This document shows positions 34,516-46,134 of a stretch of DNA of 64,000 bases, in pieces (the stretch's first letter is position 1; each line of letters opens with the position of its first letter). Under the pieces are notes generated by a model. It did not search any database and was not told where the DNA came from. It saw nothing but the letters and a program-made list of their open reading frames with translations. Source of the stretch: Spongilla lacustris (taxonomy: Eukaryota; Porifera; Demospongiae; Spongillida; Spongillidae); assembly GCA_949361645.1 (NCBI GenBank), contig OX442420.1:4633882-4697881 (forward strand), written 5' to 3'. The translations under genes were made by a program, and so were the position numbers.

Positions 34516-37465
34516 GCCCCCATGGCCCTATTTCCCACTACCTATCCTCCTTTACTGCAATTTGTATTCTTTACTGCAAGTTGTATCTGAGGCCCAGGCC
34601 ATCCCCTACTCAATAGCACTCTCAGTCTCCACACAACCAGCCCTCCCACCCACCCACCCACCCACCCACCCCTAAACACCCCTCGTACATATGGTGTAAT
34701 CAGACTGCCAACAGGCCGGAGAGCTGCCAGCTGCCACATTACCAGGATTGAATGGGGTCATCACAAAAGTAGACCCCAGCATGTGGAGTGGAACATTGAA
34801 CTGGAGCCGGCCCCAAACACTGGGGCCAGCCACAATGGCCCCGTATCCTAGCCCCACACAGTACTAACACCAGCTCCTCACTGCAAATGCATATGAAGCC
34901 ACTACCTGTGAAACCATTAACCCCCACACTACAAGAGGACTTAATGGTAGGGGAACCATCAACTACAAGTGGAGCTACCAGCTCGCATTGGACAAATGGA
35001 ATACCACCACTGAAGCAGCCTCCATTTGTAGAGTGTACATACGTGCCTACGTTTGTCTCTTCACACATTTTGTGTTGTAGATCTGAACTACTGTAGACAT
35101 GTACTTGTACAGAGTAAAATTTTATCAGTGTGGATGCTGTTAGTGGTGAATATGATTACCTGCCCTATCGGTACTGATTGCGGTGGGTCTGCACCCGTGG
35201 TTGGTTTATATAGACAACAGAGGGCGTTTTGCCCTACTGGGAACTACTGCACGCAAGTAGCAAAACACGTAGATCTAAGTGCCGTTTTGAATGTCACATA
35301 AATTGCACGCACAGTCACAGCTACAATGTGGCACGATGAAGACATCAGAATTCATGACCACACAAGTGAAGTTAGCAGACCCTACACTGTCAGAGATGTC
35401 AACAGATCTAGACATTACCAGTGTAACCCAGTTTCACCTGTGCCCCACGGCCGCTATATACACTAGCACATACATTTTAGCAGATATACAACAGCCTAGG
35501 GCTAGCTATAGGTATACGCAAGTACGTAGTTGATGGCTAACTCCACTTGTGTGGTAGTGAATTCTGATGTCTTCATCGTGCCACATTGTACATTGTAGCT
35601 GTGACTGTGCATGCAATTTATGTGACATTCAAAACGGCACTTAGAGCAAAGGGCCCGAATGTGGAACGCACCCCTATTAAGGAACACTAAATCTCACTAA
35701 AAATTTAATCAAAGTTATGGGTTTGCAATGATGGCAAATCGATGAATCTGATTGACCCAGTAGTTGTTGGATAATAGTGACGATGTTCAATGCTGATAAA
35801 ATTCTCCACTAGCATTTGGCAAGCTAGGATTGCAGCATTGTGCTCCTTTGCGACCTTCTGATTTCATTATAGCTTTCATGCGATGCAGCGTTTTCTTCTA
35901 GAGCTGCTTTTCTTTTTCCGCGTCGCTCTTCTTTCTCAGCATTCTCTCCCCTCTTCATATCCTTAAATTCATCGATCCATTGTGCTGAAGTCATGCACTG
36001 AGCTGAACCTTTCAAATGCTTAAATTGAGTACTTGTAGTAGGGATAGCGTTGTCCTATGGATCTAAGCTTTCTCCATCTGTATTATCAGAGGTACTTTCT
36101 GAACTTTGAGGAGAGGTCCATTCAGCATGTTGCACCTGCTCAGGACGTACTGCACATGCAGCCACATAGATGGAGTGGTACTGACTACTGAATTGACAAT
36201 TTCAGGCACAACTGCAGATCTTCTTCTGTCGTCATTGCAGCAGCCTTGATATCAACCCGCCTCTTCACCTCTTGTGCCACAACGTCCTCAATAAAGTTAA
36301 CAATGGTGATATTATCAGAAAGTGCTGCCCCTGACACACCATATGATGCCATGATTGCATCATGGGGTCCAACCATGTCTTCAGGAAGAGCATCTAGGAG
36401 ACAGGCCTGTCGTTTATCCGCCATAATTAAGCTACCAGAGGATAGACATTTCATTTTTTAGCAAGTAGCATCCGCCCCCTCCCCAAAGCAAACCCCATGC
36501 GGTTGAGTGTTTATATAACAACCGTTTGATGTGGTTGTTCCTTATTTGGTACCTTTCCCATACATTGAGGTATGTTTGCCGAAAAGTGAGTTTTCAGTAC
36601 CAGGATTCATAAAAAATTTCCTATGGTTAGTATAGTTGTAATCTACGTTAAATTCTCTATCCAACAGTGTTTGAATTATCTCTCTAGCCTGCATAGTTTG
36701 TCTGCATCAGTCAAGGGAAGTTGGTTGTTCCTTAATAGGTTCCCTTGCTCTACGTACTCGTACAGTACAGTAGTTCCCAGTAGGGCAAAACGCCCTCTAT
36801 TGTCCATATAAACCAACCACGGGTGCAGACCCACCGCAATCAGTACCGATAGGGCAGGTAACTATATTCACCACTAAATGCATCCACACCAGATAAAATT
36901 TACTCTGTACATGTACAGTAGTTCAGATCTACAACACAAAATGTGAGAAAAGACAAACGTAGGCATGTATGTACACTCTACAAATGGAGGCTGCTTCAGT
37001 CCATGGTGGTTCCATTTGTCCATTGCAAGCTGGTAGCTCCACTTGTAGTTGATGGTTCCCCTACCATTAAGTCCTCTTGTAGTGTGGGGGTTAATGGTTT
37101 CACAGGTAGTAGCTTCATTTGCATTTGCAGTGAGGAGCTGGTGTTAGTACTGTGTGAGGCTAGGATAGGGGGGCCATTGTGGCTGGCCCCAGTGTTTGGG
37201 GCCGGCTCCAGTTCAATGTTCCACTCCACATGCTGGGGTCTACTTTTGTGATGACCCCATTCAATCCTGGTAATGTGGCAGCTGGCAGCACTCCGGCCTG
37301 TTGGCAGTCTGATTACACCATATGTAAGAGGGGTGTTTATGGGTGGGTGGGTGGGTGGGTGGGTGGGAGGGCTGGTTGTGTGGAGACTGAGAGTGCTATA
37401 GAGTAAGGAATGGCCTGGGCCTCGGATACAACTTGCAGTAGAGGAGGATAGGTAGTGGGAGATAG
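34515..37465. repeat. Second palindrome, centre ~35,460, with insertion
   Basis: The left arm (34,515-35,460) pairs with 35,510-35,645 and then with about 36,765-37,465. Examples: GGGCGTTTTGCCCTACTGGG (35,223) mirrors CCCAGTAGGGCAAAACGCCC, and GACATCAGAATTCATGACCA (35,341) mirrors its complement near 35,562. About 1.1 kb (35,650-36,765), including a transposase-like remnant, interrupts the right arm. Sequence blocks such as CCCTATCGGTACTGATTGCG and CACACTACAAGAGGACTTA show that this is the same family as 9,163-15,490. Confidence 0.85.
35824..36460 (-). pseudogene. CENP-B/pogo-like transposase C-terminal remnant (tentative)
   Basis: Two minus-strand frames follow each other. The first (36,454-36,185) reads ADKRQACLLDALPEDM then FIEDVVAQEVKRR and stops. 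The second, frameshifted with one internal stop, ends in a charged segment (SAQWIDEFKDMKRGENAEKE and beyond) to 35,824. An acidic linker followed by a Lys/Glu-rich helical tail is typical of the C-termini of CENP-B/pogo/Tigger-type DDE proteins, but no catalytic DDE part is present. It lies wholly inside the insertion that splits the right arm of the palindrome. It could equally be a fragment of an unrelated host gene. Confidence 0.3.
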
Positions 37466-37679
37466 GGACATGGTGGCGAATGCGGCATGCCCAGTGTGAG
37501 AGCTGCATTAATGTGGGAGCCCCCAATGACCCTGTAGGATTTTTTAGTACCTGGTTGCTCCCTTGCTGGCAGTCTACTGGTGCTAACTGGACATGTAGTG
37601 TGGGGCTATTAAGTTAACTTGCATTAATGGTTCTGTCCGCATGAAGTGAGGGAGCTGACCTGATTCGACCCTCGGCCAA

Positions 37680-40600
37680 TACAGGGTGTAAATGGGACCA
37701 ATGCATTGACCACACAACAGACACACATACAGAGTGTAAATGCGGGGATCATTCATTTGGCCCCACAACAGACACAAGCACAGGGTGTAAATGGGATCAT
37801 GGATTTGAACACAAGTACAGGGTGTAAATCGCACCAAGGATTTGACCCCACAACAGACAAAAATACAGGGTGTAAATGGGACCATGGATTTGATCACAAG
37901 TAAAAGGGGTGTAAATCAGACCATGGATTTGACCCACAACAGACACAAGTACAGGGTGTAAATGGGACCATATAATTGATTACAAGTACAGGGTGTAAAT
38001 CAGACCATGGATTTGACCCCAGAACAGACAAAAGTACAAGGTGTAAATGGAGCATGAGTTTGACCCCACAACAGACACGAGTACTCAAGTACAGGATGGG
38101 ACCATGGATTTGATCACAAGTACAAGGTGTAAATCAGACCATGGATTAACCCCACAACAGACAAAAGTACAGGTGTAAATGCGAGCATGAGTTTGACCCC
38201 ACAACAGACAAAAGTACAAGGGTGTAAATGGGACCAAGCATTTGACCCCACAACATACACAAATACAGGGTGTAAATGGGACCATGGATTTGATCATAAG
38301 TACAGACTGGGTATAAATGGGACCATGGATTTGATCACAAGTACAAGGTGTAAATCGGACCATGAATTTGATCACAAGTACAGTGTGTAAATGAGACCAT
38401 GGATTTGATCACAAGTACAGGATGTAAATGGAACCATGGTTCTGACCCCACAACAGACACAAGAACAAGGTGTAAAAGGGACCATGAATTTGACCCCACA
38501 ACAGACACACGTAAAGGGTGTAAATGGGACCATAGTTTTGACCCTAAAACATATTTAAGTACAGGGTGTAAATGGAACCATGGATTTGACCCCACAGCAT
38601 ACACAAGTACAGGGTGTAAATGGGACCATGGATTTGATCTTAAAACAGACTCAAGTACAGGGTGTAAATGGGAGCATGAGTTTGACCCACAACAGACACA
38701 AGTACAGGGTGTAAATGGGACCAATGAATTTACCCCACAACAGACACAAATACAGAGTGCAAATGGGACCATGGATTTGATCAAAAGTACAGGGTGTAAA
38801 TGGGACCAATGAATTGACCCTAAATAAACTCAAGTACAGGGTGTAAATGGGACCATAGGTTTGACCCTAAAACAGACTCAAGTACAGGGTGTAAATGGGA
38901 CCATAGGTTTGACCCTAAAACAGACTCAAGTACAGGGTGTAAATGGGAGCATGAGTTTGACCCACAACAGACAAAGTAAAGGGTGTAAATGGGACCATGG
39001 ATTTCATCACAAGTACAGGGTGTAAATGAGACCATGGATTTGACCCCACAGCATACTCAAGTACAGGGTGTAAATGGGATCATGGATTTACCCCACAACA
39101 GACACAAGTACAGGTATAAATGGGACCATAGATTTGACCATAAACAGACTCAAGTACAGGGTGTTAATGGGACCATGGATTTGACCCCACAACAGACACA
39201 AGTACAGGGTGTAAATGGGACCATGGATTTGATCCCACAACAGACACATACAACATGTATATCCCACAATAGACACAACAAGTACAGGGTGTAAATGGGA
39301 CCATGGATTTGACCCCACAACAGACACAAGTACAGGGTGTAAATGGGACCATGGATTTCATCACAAGTACAGGGTGTAAACCAGACCATGGATTTGACCC
39401 CACAACAGACAAAAGTACAGGTCTAAATGGGAGTATGAGTTTGACCCCATAATAGACACAAGTACAGGGTGTAAATGGGACCATGCATTTGACCCCACAA
39501 CAGACAGAAGTACAGGGTTAAATGGGAGCATGGATTAGATCTCACAACAGACACAAGTACAGTGTGTAAATGGGACCAAGGATTTGATCACACGTACAGG
39601 GTGTAAATCGGACCATGGATTTGATCACAAGTACAGGGTGTAAATCGGACCATGGATTTGATCACAAGTACAGGGTGTAAATCGGACCACAGATTTGAAC
39701 CCACAAAAGACACAAGTACAGGGTGTAAATGTGACCATGGATTTGATCACAGGTACAGGGTGTAAATGGGACCATGGATTTGACTCCGCAACAGACACAT
39801 ACAACATGTATATCCCACAATAGACACAACAAGTACAGGGTGTAAATGGGACCATGGATTTCATCACAAGTACAGGGTGTAAATCAGACCATGGATTTGA
39901 CCCCACAACAGACAAAAGTACAGGTCTAAATGGGAGTATGAGTTTGACCCCACAACAGACACAAGTACAGGGTGTAAAAGGAACCATGGATTTGACCCCA
40001 CAGCATACTCAAGTACAGGGTGTAAATGGGACCATGGATTTGACCCCACAATAGACACAAGTACAGGGTGTAAATGGGACCATGCATTTGACCCCACAAC
40101 AGACAGAAGTACAGGGTTAAATGGGACCATGGATTAGATCTCACAACAGACACAAGTACAGTGTGTAAATGGACCAAGGATTTGATCACACGTACAGGGT
40201 GTAAATCGGACCATGGATTTGATCACAAGTACAGGGTGTAAATCGGACAATGGATTTGATCACAAGTACAGGGTGTAAATCGGACCACGGATTTGAACCC
40301 ACAACAGACACAAGTACAGGGTGTAAATGTGACCATGGATTTGATCACAGGTACAGGGTCTAAATGGGACCATGGATTTGACTCCGCAACAGACAAAAGT
40401 ACTGGGTGTAAATGGGACCAATGAATTGACGCTAAACAGACTCAAGTACAGGGTGTAAATGGAACCATAGATTTGACCCTAAAACAGACTCAAGTACAGG
40501 GTGTAAATGGGACTATGGATTTGACCCCACAACAGACACAAGTACAGGGTGTAAAAGGAACCATGGATTTGACCCCACAGCATACTCAAGTACAGGGTGT

Positions 40601-41035
40601 AAATGGGAGCATGGATTTGACCCCACAATTGACACAAGTACAGGGTGTAAATGGGACCATAGATTTGAGCCTAAACAGACTCAAGTACAGTGTGTAAATG
40701 TGATCATGCATTTGACCCCACAACAGACACAAGTACAGGACCATGGATTTGACCCCACAATAGATACACCTACAGTGTGTAAATGGGACCATGCATTTGA
40801 CCCTAAACAGACACAAGTACAGGGTGTAAATGGGACCATGGATTTGACCCCAAGTACAGGTTGTACATATAAATGGACCATGGATTAGATCCCACAACAG
40901 AGGATGTAAATGGACCATGGATTTGATCCCACAACCCAGGATACGATGTAAATGGATCATGGATTTGATCCCACAACAGAGGATGTAAATGGACCATGGA
41001 TTTGATCCCACAACAGACACAAGTGCAGGGTGTAA
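37680..41035 (+). repeat. 48-bp minisatellite, ~65 units
   Basis: The consensus unit is GGGTGTAAATGGGACCATGG then ATTTGACCCCACAACAGACA then CAAGTACA (48 bp), mixed with shorter units lacking the ACAACAGACA part (GATTTGATCACAAGTACA). Because 48 is divisible by three, long repetitive frames are open on both strands; they are not credible genes. A larger block (39,340-39,560) is duplicated at 39,860-40,180. Confidence 0.97.
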
Positions 41036-41044
41036 ATGGGACCA

Positions 41045-41743
41045 CCGTCGTCACTGTACTAGCATAAATCTAGTAACCTTTCTCACGATCGTCGTATTCG
41101 CACCGCTCGAACTTCACGTCCACCGATTGAAACTCTTATGACCTTGTCTTCAGTTGACGGCGCCATAAAGTTTATGTACGCAGAAGATAACGAAATAGGG
41201 ATCGAATAGTATAACAACTGCATGTGAGTCCGACCGGGAGATGGATTCACGTATCCAGCGCAGAGTAGGTGTGGCTCTAAGTTATCCAAGTGTCAGCCCA
41301 CAGGAAGTAGTTGCATATTCATGTATTTGGTGCATGGAAGCGGGTCACGCACGTACAACGGCGCGATTCGAGCGGGAAACTTGTAGCAACTTTGCGCCGC
41401 TGTATCTCCGTAACGGATGACATAAAAATAAACGAACAGAACAAATCGATAGGTATACGACCTCTCTACCTACAAACCGAATTTGAAGCGATTTGATTAC
41501 TCCTACAGAAAGTTATGGCAGGTTTGAACCCACAGGGGTATCGGACGTTGCAATACTGGCACGGAGGAAGTACAAGACCCCAAAATGTATTTTACCATAG
41601 AGAAATGGTGTAGTATAAAGTGTTAAAAATAAGAAGTTGATAGCTTTAACCGTTCGGAAGATATAGCGATTCAAAAGAGAAGCATTTTTATAACATTTTA
41701 TATATATAAGCGGAGGGCCATTTTCGTGGAAACTGTCCCATAT
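41045..41743 (-). repeat. Inverted copy of the DUF7869 gene 5' end
   Basis: The reverse complement aligns closely with 27,380 to about 28,070, including GAATCGCTATATCTTCCGAA and the start codon region. It is nearer to the intact copy than 15,575-16,290 is, judging by eye from substitutions. Confidence 0.88.
41083..41178 (-). pseudogene. N-terminal remnant of the DUF7869 protein
   Basis: From an ATG on the minus strand near 41,167 the frame reads MAPSTEDKVI, matching MATTDDELVV of the intact protein, then drifts out of frame. Only the start is present. Confidence 0.7.
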
Positions 41744-41756
41744 TGTTTATGAATAA

Positions 41757-41940
41757 ATTATGCGCGGTAGAAATTAATTTTTTGTCTTGATTTTACTACA
41801 CGAATGGTTCATGTCATAATTATATAAAACACAGATTCACAATCAGACCGATTTATAGTAAATTATAAATGTGTTTAAAATTCAATTTAAAAATAAAAGC
41901 ATGATGACCGCCTATGTATGGGCCATTTCTCCATATGATG
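41757..41940 (+). repeat. Dispersed repeat, second copy at 52,323-53,145
   Basis: GCGGTAGAAATTAATTTTTT, GATTCACAATCA.ACCGATTTA and GACCGCCTATGTATGGGC..TTTCTCCATATG are shared with 52,323-52,446 plus 53,087-53,145. The copy here has no insertion and therefore shows the empty site of the TTAA MITE. Confidence 0.9.
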
Positions 41941-42061
41941 TACATGCAAATACACACACACATGTACATGCCAATACACACACGCACACACACATACACA
42001 CACATGTACATGCAAATACACACACACACATACACACACATACACACACATGTACATGCAA

Positions 42062-42097
<36 letters not shown>

Positions 42098-42105
42098 ACA
42101 CGACA
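41941..42105 (+). repeat. Compound CA / ATGTACATGCAAAT microsatellite
   Basis: Same unit as 20,195-20,362, with CATACACA interruptions. Confidence 0.95.
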
Positions 42106-42171
42106 CAGGACTTGCATGGGCATGCAGTTGAAGAAAAGATCACACACATGCACCTGTCACATACATGACCT

Positions 42172-42880
42172 ACAGGCCTGTACAATTTGGGGTGCAACCA
42201 ATTGTATTGATACATAGCAGTTGTTCATTCATGATGAACTCCACATATAGGTTTACCCACTTTCCTCTGTTTTATTCCATCTTCTGCTAGGCCATGTAGT
42301 GATCCCCATTGCAGTCTGTCCCATTCTTCTTCACTTTCATCGTTCCCCTTTAGTTCCTTCATGGAGTGGTCTCTTGTGGGTACACCCTTTCCAACACCTG
42401 TTCCTTGTGCCCTTTTCGTTGCACAACACGCCTTCTCAATGTGCCCCCATTTCCTGTATAATCTGCAAACTTTGTTTCTGAACCTGCACTGTTGAGTATC
42501 ATGCGCTCCTCCACACCTGTTGCAAGCCCCTGGGCCTGACAGTCTCCCCCTTCTTGGTGCATGCATATGGTGCTGCCACTTGATGTACTTCAGTCTTGTT
42601 CCTGTTTTGTGACACTCTGCAACTGTTCTGCGCGTCCGCTATTTCCGCTATCTCCAGCACCTTGGCAAAAGTGAGGTCTGCCTCTGTGAGGAGTCTCTTC
42701 TGTACTCCCTCGTCCCTCATACCAAAGAACACTCTGTCTGACTCTCTCAGCGTCTCTGATAACGTCGCACCAAACGCACAGTTCTGCCAACTTGCTGCAT
42801 ACCACATATCACAATTTCTCCATATGGTTTCCACCACGCGTAGCTGGTTTGTTTCGAACACAGCGCGCACATGCATGTAA
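42172..42880 (-). pseudogene. Second Ty3/Gypsy gag copy, frameshifted
   Basis: The minus-strand frames give the same Gag pieces as 21,190-22,067: FGATLSETLRESDRVFFGM, GVQKRLLTEADLTFAKVLE, then CNRCGGAHDTQQC and a second knuckle CRLYRKWGHIEKACC. The last is better preserved than in the first copy. Frames change near 42,560-42,600. The N-terminal third of gag (upstream of 42,880) is missing. On its 3' side it keeps about 30 bp of the GTACAGGCCTGTAC repeat before an unrelated junction near 42,172. Confidence 0.75.
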
Positions 42881-43016
42881 TCATTTCTAATCTTTTTAAT
42901 GAAGATACACACATGCAAAAGAATTACCTTATGCATGAAAGCGATTTTTCTAGTTCTAGCTTCAATGGATGAAAACGAATCAACTGATCAATGTACTAAA
43001 TTTTACTACTGCATAG

Positions 43017-43560
43017 CAAGGACGGATTCAGGATTTCAGGGCGAGGGTGGGGGTGATGCGACAGGCAAGGATACCGGGGTACGCCTCCCCCCAACACGGA
43101 TGTCCGGATATGGGCCATCGGGGTCTGGGGCGGAGCCCCAGCCGCTTTGCAATTGCACTTTTAAAGTCACAAAAACAGCATAGTTATCACAGGAAGAAAA
43201 CGCGTGGAATCAATTTGGAATCATTACGTGATATCACATACAAATGAATTTTTATGTTCAATCACAGAGGATTTTAAAAAATCCTTTATAAAATCAAAAC
43301 TGCCTGATTCGACGCGTTTTTTTCCCTGTGTATTGCGTACTAAATAACATGCTAAAAATAGATACAATACAACAAGAAGTACTTGCTTCCCCCGATCCAC
43401 CAGTCCAAGAATGCTGCAGTTTCATTTCGATCAAATCAAAGCTAATATCAGATCTTCCGTGATTGATGGATTCAGAAAAGACTTTATAAGCTTCAATTCT
43501 GAAAAGCTCCGTTCTGCAACTGGTGCAACTCAGCAACTGTAGTGGAAGCTGTCAATAAAA
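43017..43560 (-). pseudogene. hAT transposase C-terminal tail and element end
   Basis: A minus-strand frame at about 43,434-43,513 reads ERSFSELKLIKSFLNP then ITEDLILALI, the signature of the hAT C-terminal dimerisation domain (ERSFS.LK.IK..L). A different frame is open across the same DNA. The rest of the transposase is absent. Downstream, the element end CAAGGACGGATTCAGGATTT at 43,017 (read inward on the plus strand) matches the end of the 920-bp element at 17,669. This is therefore the 3' terminus of a likely autonomous relative of that MITE. The DNA between is decayed. Confidence 0.7.
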
Positions 43561-43800
43561 TGCGCACCGTACATACGCCGGGCCTTTAACACACGAGCAT
43601 GAGCACGCTGCTTTACTTTTGCACTTATTAACCAATTAAATTCATCCATTGTGGGCGTGTACATATGTGGATTACACAGTAGTTTGCGGCCATTCAAATC
43701 GTGGACAGTAGCCTCGTTCCCCAAAATATTGAAATGATCACGTAATGACCTAGCAACGAGCCTTGACAACCACCGACCTTTGAAACATGAGACTACTTGT
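43561..43800 (-). repeat. Repeat fragment with GATTTGAATGGCCGCAAAC
   Basis: The 79-codon minus frame here includes a VHDLNGRK stretch whose DNA matches 58,580-58,600 (FHDLNGRK) on the plus strand. Only about 40 bp are clearly shared, so I treat it as a dispersed repeat and not a protein family. Related CCGCAAAC blocks are at 3,620 and 56,090. Confidence 0.4.
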
Positions 43801-45330
43801 TAACACGACACGTCCTGTTGCCATTTACAAGCCATACAAGGACTGTACCACTATTGTTCTATTTATTGCCCTAATCACATGGCGCAGAGATGTTTCCAAG
43901 ATGTGGTATGGCTCGCGAAAAGCGGCCTACTTTTGACGGACATCTCCACTTTGAAGCGCTTATTCTCCCTGTAGGACAAATTCTACGGCCAAACTAAAAG
44001 TGGAAAACCAAAGAAGACAGAAGGTACTTACAGCGTATGGTAAGGAACTAGTGTCACATTTTTTCTTGGCGGTGGTAGATACGTCTAAAGTTGAGTGTGC
44101 GTATGGCGTATACACGTACGCTTGTGGTTTTGTGCAATTAAAGGTTTTACTCGTGAGGTGGCTTCGCTTTCACATACTGTGCTGCATTGAGCATCATGAT
44201 ACAAGGCATGGTAGGACCTCTGCAAATTATTAACACCTGCATGGCGTGGTTGGACTCAGCCCCTTGCTCTCCGAGAAGGCCAAACCTTGAACGGGTACGC
44301 CTTGCCCATGGGGTGGTATGAAATGCATTTTTAGTGGAACTAGTATTGAGATGCCTGGGAATGATGCCCTAAGGTTGGCCATGATTAGTGATGTTCCATG
44401 CTTTGTTGATAGACTTCAAATTGTGATATGTGTACCTAGTGACGCATGTGTGTAGGGCACTTCTCTTGTGCTACAGTAACCATTAATGTACACAATGTGT
44501 TGATATTTGATGGCTAGTATGCATCAGGATAGGTCTATACTTGAAGATCCTTATGAGGTTGCCTAAAAATACACCACTAAAGTAATGTTGATGTTTGGCC
44601 TTAAATGTCTGACGAAGGGTGCATCATGATGGTTGAAGCCCTTATCAGTGGCTCTGGTGGTTTTGACTATTTCATTCATATCGAGAAATTGGCGGTCAAA
44701 AGGATTACGCGGTATTCGGTCATTGCGTAATTCAATGTCCATAGAAAATGTATGGACGCATTCAGAAAACTGCAGCTAACTGCAGAAATAAAAATTATAT
44801 TGACTAGGTGCTCTCGGATTTGCTATGTGGGGACTATTTAGCATATTTTGAGTACTTTAACGCACCGTAGGTACCTATATCCGCACTTCCACATTAATTA
44901 TGCAAGGTTTCCAATGTCCATTCATTTTATCTCATTTACTTATTCAGTCATCAATATTTTCCCAACCAAATGATATTTTCCTTCGGTGCCACCGGATTAT
45001 ATGAGAGTAATCAATGCACTTATTTTTCATCATTTTTTCGGAGCTTAGGGCCTTCAAATCGCGCTTCCCTTGAATGGTTAGTGAGATACACCCCAAATCC
45101 AAAACGCATTATATCACGTGCTACTCTTTCGTCAGTTAGCCGTGCCCAGACCGAGCTGTTCTGTAAGTACAAGTAGTTAATGATAATATGTATTGCAAAT
45201 TGATGTCTATAACCACGACCCCACCCACCACTATAATGTACACAACAACTTAACGTGCAAAATAACTTATTAACCGCTATTTACTGTAGGCAGAGATAAT
45301 CTGCTGTAGGCCTGCTCTTCGCTTTTGGTT
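43801..45330. other. Unassigned DNA
   Basis: No gene is recognised. A 68-codon frame at 44,970-45,176 ends near a TGTAAGT donor-like site and a 77-codon frame lies at 44,000-44,233; neither has a known motif. An imperfect palindrome around GGATTACGC / GCGTAATTC sits at about 44,700-44,740. Confidence 0.4.
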
Positions 45331-45334
45331 CGGT

Positions 45335-45425
45335 ACTTCCGCGGACGATTTCGAACGGTACGAAGACGACAATATCGAAGATCAATCCCACGAGGATATG
45401 AGATGCAGGTTAAAGACCTGGAAGT
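45335..45425 (+). pseudogene. Third N-terminal remnant of the DUF7869 protein
   Basis: The frame reads SADDFERYEDDNIEDQSHED, matching SADEFEWYDN plus the acidic stretch of the intact protein. TAGGCAGAGATAATCTGCTG just upstream (45,287) resembles TTAGCAGAGATAATGTATAA at 27,871. The conserved upstream arm is otherwise missing, so this copy is older or truncated. Confidence 0.65.
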
Positions 45426-45825
45426 CTGCCTGTGGACTGGATTCTATGGCAGAACTGAAGCCTACTACCCCAAAGGCCTCAGCTAACTGCTACGGAGGTA
45501 CGGGAGTGCACGGACCCTATTGCAGACAGGCAGCTGTAAAGCTGGTACTATACTCTGGACTCTACGGCAGGCAGCGACGGAATACCCCTGGCCCATGTAT
45601 GGAGTGAACTCTATGGCAATAAGCGATGCATGATGAATCACACAGTTAACAGCTATGAACTCAAATCTATGGCAGACACCTAACAGCTACAGTGTATGGA
45701 GTTGGAGTGATCCCTATTGCACACAGCTATGAAGTACTCCATGGCAAGAAGCTATGGGCCCTATGGCAAGTACCCCATATAGCAAGCACCTAAGAAGTGA
45801 ATCCTATGGCAGATACCCCACAGCT
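45426..45825 (+). repeat. Degenerate ~50-60-bp repeat (CTATGGCA ... AACAGCTA)
   Basis: Repeated blocks of the type GA.TCTATGGCAG, CCCCA.A and CAGCTA.AG recur about seven times at irregular spacing. It follows directly on the 5' remnant of the DUF7869 element. The open frame at 45,398-45,607 reflects these repeats. Confidence 0.55.
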
Positions 45826-45827
45826 GA

Positions 45828-45925
45828 CAGCGTGTGTGTGAGCATATGTGTGTGTGATTGTGTGTGTGAGCATGTGTGTGAGTATGTATGCATGACTGTG
45901 TGTGCGTGTGTTGTTGTGTGAGTGG
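45828..45925. repeat. Imperfect (GT)n microsatellite
   Basis: GTGTGTGAGCAT-type interrupted GT tract. Confidence 0.9.
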
Positions 45926-46134
45926 CTATGAATCCTCTCTTCCCCTCTCTCTGTACATGTAAGTCAGTATGTACATGTATATATATATGCTAAGAATCAG
46001 TTCTTGTACTTGTGCAATGCATGCATATGCACATGAATGTAATTGGCTAGTTTTGATGACATTCTGCATTGTTTTCCACAGTACACAACTCAAACTCCAG
46101 CTATCAATGCTCACCAATGGCAAGCTCTATTTAC

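Larger units (their letters stand above)
27380..41743 (+). mobile_element. Candidate giant long-TIR element (~14.4 kb)
   Basis: The left end, ATATGGGACAGTTTCC (27,380), and the inverted right end, GGAAACTGTCCCATAT (to 41,743), begin two inverted arms of about 0.65-0.7 kb. Between them lie an intact DUF7869/C2H2 gene, a partial duplication of its 3' end, a 71-bp minisatellite, a palindrome and a 48-bp minisatellite. The arms include the gene's upstream DNA and first codons. Seen: the inverted arms and the order of parts. Inferred: that they form one mobile unit. Against this, no clear target duplication is seen, and the right arm could be an independent, detached 5' end like the one at 15,575-16,290. 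Confidence 0.45.

Noticed and set aside
37583..41054. Many overlapping frames of 60-150 codons on both strands
   Set aside because: By-product of the 48-bp minisatellite; no non-repetitive part has a recognisable domain.
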